Assembly: GCA_937958345.1 (NCBI GenBank)
Contig: CALGNW010000031.1
Location: 1-30,238 of the forward strand
From: an uncultured Neomegalonema sp.
GTDB lineage: Bacteria > Pseudomonadota > Alphaproteobacteria > Rhodobacterales > Rhodobacteraceae
Reading direction: 5' to 3'
DNA: 30,238 nucleotides
Shown: in pieces, positions 25,105 through 30,238 of the stretch
How positions within the stretch are numbered: position 1 is the stretch's first letter
Layout: each line of letters opens with the position of its first letter
Notes under the pieces: generated by a model
Told to the model about the DNA's origin: nothing
The model's database searches: none
The model's input: only the letters and a program-made list of their open reading frames with translations
Program-made: the position numbers and the translations under genes

Positions 25105-25999
25105 CACCGACCAGAAGAACGATCAGCGCACAAAAGATTACGCCGACCCCCAGCCACACCATCGGCTCCGGCCAGCCATTCCCGCTCGCCCCTTCGTATA
25201 GCGCGACGAAAGACGGGGCCAGGTATCCGTACGCCATGACTTTGCCGGATGGCAGATAAAGTGCCGCGAACTGCAGGAGAGCAAATGTTATTCCTGTCGT
25301 AAAAACAGATAGATAGACTAGCGCGACCCACACCGGCATCGGCAGGCTTATCCAATCAGTCTCAAGCACAGGACGCGCTGCATAAACGCCGACAACCAAG
25401 GCTGCACCCCCGATTGTCAAAAGCGTATAAACCGGCACCGGCTCGCCCCGGTTCAACCTTCGGACCATCGGTGTATAAATCGCATGGCAGACGCATCCGA
25501 TGAAGAAAATCGACTCTCCGTATCCGAGATCAAATGCTAAAATTGCTGCGACGTCGGCGCGAAAGATCACCCACACTGCGCCAAGTGCGCCAATCAGCAG
25601 CGCGACTATCGCAACAGGTGTCGTTCGTTGTCGCATGAGCATCCAGCCGAATCCGGCGCTCATGGCGGGGATTAGGGTGAAGATCGCGCTGGTCGAGACG
25701 GGGGCAGCGGTTTTTAGGGCCTCGAACATAAAGACGAAGTAACCACCCATTAAGCCGCCGAGAATCAAGTAACGCCAAGGCGCAACCAGGTGTTCGCGAC
25801 GGGGTCGCATTCCAATAATTCCCAGCACTGCGGCGACAACACAGCCTGCCAAAACAAACCGCGCTGCGGTCAATGCTCCGGGATCTATGTGCGGTGCGGC
25901 TCGCTTGCCGATACTGAAAGCCCCCGCGATCAGGGCGGCGAACAACAGCATTGCTGCATGGGCAAGCAGCTTACGTCCGGGGGTTACGGCGACACTCAA
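25097..25999 (-). CDS. DMT-superfamily (EamA) transporter
   Basis: A 300-residue protein with about ten hydrophobic helices in two homologous EamA halves. The first half starts with LLAHAAMLLFAALIAGAFSIGK and carries the typical PGALTAARFVLAG; the second has FFIGCVCHAIYTPMVRRLNRG and the end helix MVWLGVGVIFCALIVLLVG. No ATG fits: the frame is open only to a TAG not far upstream, so TTG at 25999 is the most likely start. EamA proteins export amino acids, purine or pyrimidine derivatives and other metabolites; no substrate can be assigned. It follows preA by 62 bases on the same strand and may be co-transcribed with it, which would make a pyrimidine-breakdown product a candidate, but only weakly. 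Confidence 0.85.
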   Translation of the reverse strand: MSVAVTPGRKLLAHAAMLLFAALIAGAFSIGKRAAPHIDPGALTAARFVLAGCVVAAVLGIIGMRPRREHLVAPWRYLILGGLMGGYFVFMFEALKTAAPVSTSAIFTLIPAMSAGFGWMLMRQRTTPVAIVALLIGALGAVWVIFRADVAAILAFDLGYGESIFFIGCVCHAIYTPMVRRLNRGEPVPVYTLLTIGGAALVVGVYAARPVLETDWISLPMPVWVALVYLSVFTTGITFALLQFAALYLPSGKVMAYGYLAPSFVALYEGASGNGWPEPMVWLGVGVIFCALIVLLVGED

Positions 26000-26061
26000 A
26001 ACGCAATGCCGTCCGGCAAGCTTTTGTTTAAACTACCGATAATGGAACACGATCGGATGAC

Positions 26062-27363
26062 TTATTCCGCCGCTACCGAACTCGGATTATTCGGGTGCTG
26101 CGTCCAATCTCCGTGATCATCAGAAACGACGTGCCCGGTTCTGGGATCGGTCGCGCCTTCCGGCAACCTTTCCATCGTAATGCAATTCTCTACCGGACAG
26201 ACGTTCACACACAGATTACAGGCGACGCATTCTTCATCAATTACTTCGAAGGTTCTATCCGCAGACATCGAAATTGCCTGATGCGACGTATCTTCACATG
26301 CCGCATAGCAACGACCACACTTGATGCAGGCGTCCTGATCAATACGCGCCTTGGTCACATAGTTGAGGTTCAGGTATTGCCAGTCTGTAACATTCGGAAC
26401 AGCCATTCCCTGAAAGTCTTTGACAGATTTATAGCCTTTTCCTTCCATCCAATCGGACAAACCGGCCTTCATTTCTTCAACAATCTTAAATCCATAGACC
26501 ATAGCCGCGGTGCATACTTGTACATTTCCCGCGCCGAGCGCGATGTACTCGGCAGCATCGCGCCAGGTAGTGATGCCCCCGATACCGCTGATCGGCATGC
26601 CTGCTGTTTCAGCGTCCCGTCCGATTTCTGCTACCATATTCAATGCGATAGGCTTGACGGCTGGACCACAATATCCGCCATGCGAGCCCTTGCCGTCAAT
26701 CGTCGGCTCCGGGGCCATCAAATCAAGATTCACGGAAGTTATTGAACTTACTGTATTAATCAGGCTAACCGCATCCGCGCCCCCCGCCCTCGCAGCCCGT
26801 GCAGGATAGCGGATATCTGAGATGTTGGGGGTCAGCTTGACGATCACAGGCATCGCGGTCGCGGCTTTGCACCACTCCGTAACCATTTGAATATATTCAG
26901 GAACCTGACCGACAGCGGCTCCCATACCGCGCTCCGACATGCCATGCGGACAGCCGAAGTTCAGCTCGATCCCATCGGCACCGGTATCTTCTACCTTTGC
27001 AAGGATCTCGGTCCAGCACAGTTTTTCACACGGGACCATCAGCGAGACGACCATCGCGCGGTCTGGATAATCGCGTTTAACCCGCTTAATTTCCTCCAGA
27101 TTGGTGTCGAGCGGACGGTCGGTAATCAATTCGATGTTATTGATACCAATGACTTTTCGATCAGGACCGTACACCACGCCATAGCGCGGGCCGTTGACGT
27201 TCACGATATGCGGGTCGAGGCCCAAAGTCTTCCACACCACCCCGCCCCAGCCTGCGTCGAATGCGCGGCGGACATTATATTCTTTGTCGGTTGGTGGTGC
27301 GGAGGCGAGCCAGAAAGGGTTCGGAGATTTAATTCCGACGAAGTCACTGGAAAGATCGGCCAT
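26062..27363 (-). CDS. preA: NAD-dependent dihydropyrimidine dehydrogenase subunit PreA
   Basis: The FMN- and iron-sulphur-containing subunit of the enzyme that reduces uracil and thymine in the first step of reductive pyrimidine breakdown. The 433-residue protein has a dihydroorotate-dehydrogenase-like TIM barrel (about 1-300), opening with GIKSPNPFWLASAPPT and with the catalytic cysteine C138 in ELNFGCPHGMSERGMG. A C-terminal 2x[4Fe-4S] domain follows, with C346, C349, C352, C356 and C379, C382, C385, C389, all eight ligands present. Start ATG at 27363 is chosen by its GGGGGAA ribosome-binding site; six upstream residues are possible but unlikely. The partner PreT (FAD/NADH subunit) and the hydantoinase and ureidopropionase genes usually found next to it are absent from this window, so they are elsewhere or beyond reach. 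Confidence 0.94.
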   Translation of the reverse strand: MADLSSDFVGIKSPNPFWLASAPPTDKEYNVRRAFDAGWGGVVWKTLGLDPHIVNVNGPRYGVVYGPDRKVIGINNIELITDRPLDTNLEEIKRVKRDYPDRAMVVSLMVPCEKLCWTEILAKVEDTGADGIELNFGCPHGMSERGMGAAVGQVPEYIQMVTEWCKAATAMPVIVKLTPNISDIRYPARAARAGGADAVSLINTVSSITSVNLDLMAPEPTIDGKGSHGGYCGPAVKPIALNMVAEIGRDAETAGMPISGIGGITTWRDAAEYIALGAGNVQVCTAAMVYGFKIVEEMKAGLSDWMEGKGYKSVKDFQGMAVPNVTDWQYLNLNYVTKARIDQDACIKCGRCYAACEDTSHQAISMSADRTFEVIDEECVACNLCVNVCPVENCITMERLPEGATDPRTGHVVSDDHGDWTQHPNNPSSVAAE

Positions 27364-27588
27364 CTGGTAATTCCCCCGCAAACCCTTGCAAAACAGACGT
27401 CAAACCCGCGCAAAACTCTGAAATTTCGATTGGGAGTTTTCCAACACCCGACAGAGTTAAGCCGCACGCCGACGCCGCACAAATGTCCGCCGACAAACCG
27501 CGCCCGTCAATCGCATAAAGTCAATTTTCGCGAGAAAGTATCCACCGATCGTGACGCCGGTATCAGACTGACCGAAAACCGGTGCCTG

Positions 27589-28116
27589 CTACTCGGTGAC
27601 GAATGCAAATGATGCTTCGACGAGCCGGTATACGGTTTCAAGCTCCTCGACCGTCGAAGGCGTGTAGATCATCACAAAGCCTTCCCAGCCTGGACGGGTC
27701 TGAGACCAGGGATGAGGCGTGGCCCATCCCGCCTCGACAGCGTCACGCGCTAATACCGGATCAAGCGAAGCATGCAGGCTTCCATCAGGGTGCATGTGTG
27801 CAAACTCACGCCCGCCTACGATCACTTCAGGATGCGTGATGCGAACGCCATCCGCGAGCCAGAACCCGACAGCACCGGGAAGAGAAATCACCGTTTTGCG
27901 AAGTTCGACTCCCGGCATAGCAGCGACGCGATCCAGCAGTCCGGTCGTCAGCGCCGGGTTAGGTTGCACGCCAATCTGGACATGCGGGACGTTGTTCGTG
28001 GTGGCGGGAATTGGTGTCGCGCGGGGGGACAAATCCAGAGATTGCGCTGCCGCAACCGTCAAAGCTCCGCCACAAACTGCAAGGGCAGCGGCGAAGAATA
28101 ACCGGGGCATCTTCAT
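27589..28116 (-). CDS. Secreted protein with luciferase-like domain
   Basis: A 175-residue exported protein. The frame extends upstream, but ATG at 28116 has an AAGGAG site 8 bases before it and begins a signal peptide (MKMPRLFFAAALAVCGGALT, cut near AAA). The mature part has SLPGAVGFWLADGV, then GGREFAHMHPDGSLHASL and, further on, EAGWATPHPW and VEELETVYRLVEASFAF. These match the domain annotated as luciferase in Pfam (PF17648 from memory); the label is historical and does not imply light emission. The conserved EFAHxHPxGSLH could be a metal or active site. Function unknown. Second gene of a pair, 72 bases after the SnoaL-like gene, with a hairpin between them. Confidence 0.75.
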   Translation of the reverse strand: MKMPRLFFAAALAVCGGALTVAAAQSLDLSPRATPIPATTNNVPHVQIGVQPNPALTTGLLDRVAAMPGVELRKTVISLPGAVGFWLADGVRITHPEVIVGGREFAHMHPDGSLHASLDPVLARDAVEAGWATPHPWSQTRPGWEGFVMIYTPSTVEELETVYRLVEASFAFVTE

Positions 28117-28152
28117 TTCAGATTCTCCTTGTTGTTCTGTCGGTCTATCGAT

Positions 28153-28179
28153 CTGCGGCAACCCGACGAGTTGCCGCAG
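28153..28179. repeat. Perfect 10-bp intercistronic hairpin
   Basis: CTGCGGCAAC (28153-28162) and GTTGCCGCAG (28170-28179) form a perfect stem with a 7-base loop in the 72-base gap between the SnoaL-like gene and the luciferase-like gene. On the coding strand no T-run follows, so it is unlikely to be a simple terminator. A role in setting the relative level of the two messages, as mRNA stabiliser or partial attenuator, is inferred. Confidence 0.7.
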
Positions 28180-28188
28180 CAGGGGCCT

Positions 28189-29094
28189 TCAGCGACCTGA
28201 AAGCTGTTGCAGAGCGCCGGCCCAGTCTTCGACATGGTATGAACGCGCGATTTTGCCGCCTTCCAATTCATGGATGTCGATTGTGAGAATATCGAAGCTG
28301 CGACCCTCACCGTCGACGCCGAAGAATGGCGCGACCGGCGTGCCTGTCGCGCGGCTGCGCACCACCACCGTGTTCCCGTCCTGATGCATGTCCTGAACCG
28401 CCCAAGTGAGATCGGGGATCAACTTCGCAAAACCGCCGACCTGACCGACAAACCCGTCAATCGTCTTGTTCTTTCCGGCATAGTTCCCGACGCTTTCCCA
28501 ACCGCTCGCAGTCGCGTCACGGAAGGCTTGTGCATGGCTCGCGGAACCCGGATTGCTCAGATAATCGTAGAACGCCTGTACGGTGGCCTTATCGTCCGCG
28601 CCACGACCATGAAAGGCGTTACTGACCGCATAGCTGTCTTCAAACCAGTTCCAAAGGACGATCTCGCCATCTTCGACTTTGGCGCGCAGGGCGAATGTGA
28701 AATCGCCGATTTCCTGACCGGACTTCGTCGTGATGCCGTTCATCGCGCCAAAGGCCGCGAATGTATCGCCCGACGCGAACGCGTCTTCAGTGTCCCACTT
28801 TGTCGTCTTGTAGTTCTCACCGAAAATCGGAAGGAATTTGAAAATGGCTTCTTTGCCTTCCCACGGACCGATCCACGGCATGGCGGCGTCACCTTCGTTA
28901 TGCCAAACCATGTCGTCCGCCATGAGACTCGACATCTTGTCCATGTCGCCTGATCCCATCGCGCCCATGAATTCCATCACGGTATCAAAGGTCGCCTGAC
29001 TGTCTGCATCCATCGTCTGCGCAAAAACCGGAGCGGCGATAACCTTGCCCAGCAATACACCGATCACTGCGGCGAAAAGTTTTCTACGGTTCAT
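28189..29094 (-). CDS. Secreted tandem SnoaL-like (NTF2-fold) protein
   Basis: A 301-residue exported protein made of two NTF2-fold domains. Start ATG at 29094 has a GGAGG site 7 bases upstream and a signal peptide (MNRRKLFAAVIGVLLGKVI, cut near FAQ). Domain 1 (about 28-150) is SnoaL-like: FDTVMEFMGAMGSGDMDKMS, then DDMVWHNEG and WEGKEAIFKFL. Domain 2 (about 165-298) is ester-cyclase-like: VQAFYDYLSN, NKTIDGFVGQ, IPDLTWAVQDM, VVRSRATGTP and KIARSYHVED. Ester-cyclase-type domains bind small hydrophobic ligands, and a few catalyse aldol or ring-forming steps; the function here is unknown. The first gene of a two-gene operon, preceded by a promoter region with two inverted repeats. Confidence 0.82.
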   Translation of the reverse strand: MNRRKLFAAVIGVLLGKVIAAPVFAQTMDADSQATFDTVMEFMGAMGSGDMDKMSSLMADDMVWHNEGDAAMPWIGPWEGKEAIFKFLPIFGENYKTTKWDTEDAFASGDTFAAFGAMNGITTKSGQEIGDFTFALRAKVEDGEIVLWNWFEDSYAVSNAFHGRGADDKATVQAFYDYLSNPGSASHAQAFRDATASGWESVGNYAGKNKTIDGFVGQVGGFAKLIPDLTWAVQDMHQDGNTVVVRSRATGTPVAPFFGVDGEGRSFDILTIDIHELEGGKIARSYHVEDWAGALQQLSGR

Positions 29095-29142
29095 CTCGTA
29101 TCCTCCAAATAGCGGCCCCGTGCCGCTCGGGAGGATTATGGA

Positions 29143-29167
29143 CAACTTATTTTTGTCGCATAAGTTG
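29143..29167. promoter_or_regulatory. Candidate operator, 8-9-8 inverted repeat
   Basis: CAACTTAT (29143-29150) and ATAAGTTG (29160-29167) form a perfect inverted repeat with a 9-base spacer, about 50 bases upstream of the SnoaL-like gene start. Size and symmetry fit a dimeric repressor site. It lies in AT-rich sequence unlike the coding regions around it. The regulator is not identifiable and no regulator gene is adjacent within the window. Confidence 0.5.
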
Positions 29168-29186
29168 GAATTAATAAAATTAACTG

Positions 29187-29201
29187 TTCGATAGGATCGA
29201 A
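29187..29201. promoter_or_regulatory. Second inverted repeat upstream of the SnoaL-like gene
   Basis: TTCGAT (29187-29192) and ATCGAA (29196-29201) are separated by AGG, a compact 15-base palindrome 19 bases from the larger repeat. It could be a separate operator or part of the same control region. Short enough that chance is a real alternative. Confidence 0.35.
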
Positions 29202-29283
29202 TAATATCTGCTGATCAAACTCTCGGTTGGCGCGCTGATCGCCGTGGAACGTCAGCGGAGGCAAGGGCGCGCATCCCGCGCCT

Positions 29284-29844
29284 TTACATCCCGGCGGGAC
29301 CGCGCGAGATGGCTGCAACACCCGTGCGGCTGACATCGACTAACCCGAGCGGGCGCATCAGATCGACAAATGCGTCAATCTTTTCGGGATCGCCGGTCAG
29401 TTCAAACACAAAGCTTTCCAGCGACGCATCGACGACCTGTGCACGAAACGCATCTTTCAGGCGCAGGGACTCGACGCGGTGTTCGCCGGTATTCGCCACC
29501 TTGACCAGCGCCAGCTCGCGCGCGACCGATGGCCCCTCGACCGTCAGATCGCGCACGCGATGCACCGGAACCATCCGTTCAAGCTGCGCCTTGATTTGCT
29601 CGATCACCATGGGCGTTCCGGTGGTCACAACACTGATCCGCGACCGATGGCCGGTGTGGTCGGTTTCCGCTACGGTCAGGCTTTCGATATTATAGCCGCG
29701 ACCGGAAAACAGGCCGATCACCCGCGCCAGCACACCGCTTTCGTTATCGACCAGCACTGACAGGATGCGCCTTTCCTCGCCCTCGGGAAGGGCGGGACGC
29801 AGGTTGTAGGCACTTTGTGAGGAACTTCCGCGTTTCAAATCCAT
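29284..29844 (-). CDS. ilvN: Acetolactate synthase small (regulatory) subunit
   Basis: A 186-residue regulatory subunit (also called ilvH) of acetohydroxyacid synthase, the first common enzyme of valine, leucine and isoleucine synthesis. The N-terminal ACT domain has RRILSVLVDNESGVLARVIGLFSGRGYNI (with the valine-sensing NESGVLARV loop, about 34-42) and LTVAETDH; the C-terminal half has VHRVRDLT and ELALVKV, then FVFELTGDPEKIDAFVDLM. About 15-20 residues precede the ACT domain, with a Ser/Gln-rich start. The ATG at 29844 has no strong ribosome-binding site. It follows the large-subunit gene by 108 bases in the usual large-small order. A GC hairpin just past the stop (GGCGCG/CGCGCC) lacks a T-run. 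Confidence 0.95.
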   Translation of the reverse strand: MDLKRGSSSQSAYNLRPALPEGEERRILSVLVDNESGVLARVIGLFSGRGYNIESLTVAETDHTGHRSRISVVTTGTPMVIEQIKAQLERMVPVHRVRDLTVEGPSVARELALVKVANTGEHRVESLRLKDAFRAQVVDASLESFVFELTGDPEKIDAFVDLMRPLGLVDVSRTGVAAISRGPAGM

Positions 29845-29916
29845 CGAACTTCAACTTTTTATCTGCTGTCCAGGAAAAGCAAAACGCGATCCGGGATCTT
29901 CTTCCATTAACAAGGA

Positions 29917-29939
29917 TGCCCCGCATCCTGTGCGGGGCA
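29917..29939. repeat. Hairpin between the acetolactate synthase genes
   Basis: TGCCCCGCA (29917-29925) and TGCGGGGCA (29931-29939) form a perfect 9-base-pair GC-rich stem with a 5-base loop, between the large-subunit stop and the small-subunit start. No T-run follows on the coding strand. It may protect the upstream message or cause partial termination so that less small subunit is made. Confidence 0.65.
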
Positions 29940-29952
29940 ACGACAGGAAAGC

Positions 29953-30238
29953 TTAAACCATCACTGCGCCATCGGATTTGATCGCATTCGCAATCGCCTC
30001 CGGGTCAACTTCAGAACTCAGCAACATCTCGTTATGCGCCTTGCCCGACGGGATCATCGGGAAACAGTTCTCGTGCTTTTCGACCAGACAATCGAAAATC
30101 ACCGGACCGTCATGCGCCAGCATTTCCTTGATCGCTTCATCCAGATCAGCCGGATCCTCGACTTTGAGGCCTTTGCAGCCGAACGCTTCCGCCAGCTTCA
30201 CGAAATCGGGCAAAGCCTCAGAGTAGCTGTTAGAATAG
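29953..30238 (-). CDS. ilvB: Acetolactate synthase large (catalytic) subunit, 3' end only
   Basis: The last 95 residues of the thiamine-diphosphate-dependent catalytic subunit (ilvB or ilvI type); the frame continues past the right edge. The segment YSEALPDFVKLAEAFGCKG is the typical start of the C-terminal helix-strand unit, followed by DPADLDEAIKEML, GPVIFDCLVEKHENCFPM and IPSGKAHNEMLL, which matches the conserved VFPMVPAGAAxxEM-type end of the enzyme. The catalytic glutamate and cofactor-binding GDG motif lie upstream, outside the window. Pairs with the small-subunit gene that follows. Confidence 0.93.
   Translation of the reverse strand, partial: YSNSYSEALPDFVKLAEAFGCKGLKVEDPADLDEAIKEMLAHDGPVIFDCLVEKHENCFPMIPSGKAHNEMLLSSEVDPEAIANAIKSDGAVMV

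Noticed and set aside
26004..26020. TGCCGTCCGGCA hairpin between preA and the DMT gene as a terminator
   Set aside because: The loop would be 2-4 bases and the stem only four to five pairs; too weak to call.
27570..27590. ACCG/CGGT hairpin after the luciferase-like gene
   Set aside because: Four pairs only; chance occurrence is likely.

Overview
The window looks like chromosomal DNA of an alphaproteobacterium. The best pointers are an RNase E with a long insertion in its S1 region, next to the cell-wall amidase gene and a penicillin-binding protein 1A gene. Also supporting this are a YejBEF-type transporter and a glycosyltransferase/phosphatase/deacetylase cluster that I associate with Rhodobacterales and related groups. 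The order is inferred from gene content only. No tRNA, rRNA, CRISPR array, insertion sequence or prophage gene was seen. Genes are dense and all long frames are intact.

Layout. Bases 1-2850 (+): the 3' end of a crotonase-family gene, a 56-residue ORF with its own terminator, a conserved but uncharacterised 231-residue protein, and a secreted cytochrome P460-type haem protein. Bases 2843-5236 (-): a large MscS-family channel. Bases 5356-11224 (+): six genes overlapping by 4 bases at every junction, encoding two MurG-like/COG4671 glycosyltransferases, two GT4 glycosyltransferases, a histidine phosphatase and a deacetylase-like protein. Bases 11244-17229 (+), starting 19 bases later: a complete Yej/Opp-type ABC importer (fused ATPase, binding protein, two permeases). 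Bases 17268-21700 (-): penicillin-binding protein 1A and N-acetylmuramoyl-L-alanine amidase. Bases 22236-25037 (+): RNase E, after a 535-base leader. Bases 25097-29844 (-): a DMT permease, PreA, a secreted luciferase-like-domain protein, a secreted double SnoaL-like protein, and the acetolactate synthase small subunit. The large-subunit gene runs off the right edge.

How the genes fit together. The six-gene glycan cluster is the most system-like part. It has enough enzymes to build and trim a short glycan or glycolipid, but no flippase, polymerase or exporter, and its product cannot be read from sequence. The importer right behind it may be co-transcribed. Its relatives take up peptides, muropeptides or oligosaccharides, so the pair could link glycan synthesis with uptake or recycling. 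The amidase and PBP1A form a cell-wall unit. The two secreted proteins at 27589-29094 look like a small inducible operon with two inverted repeats in its promoter region. The right end is branched-chain amino acid biosynthesis.
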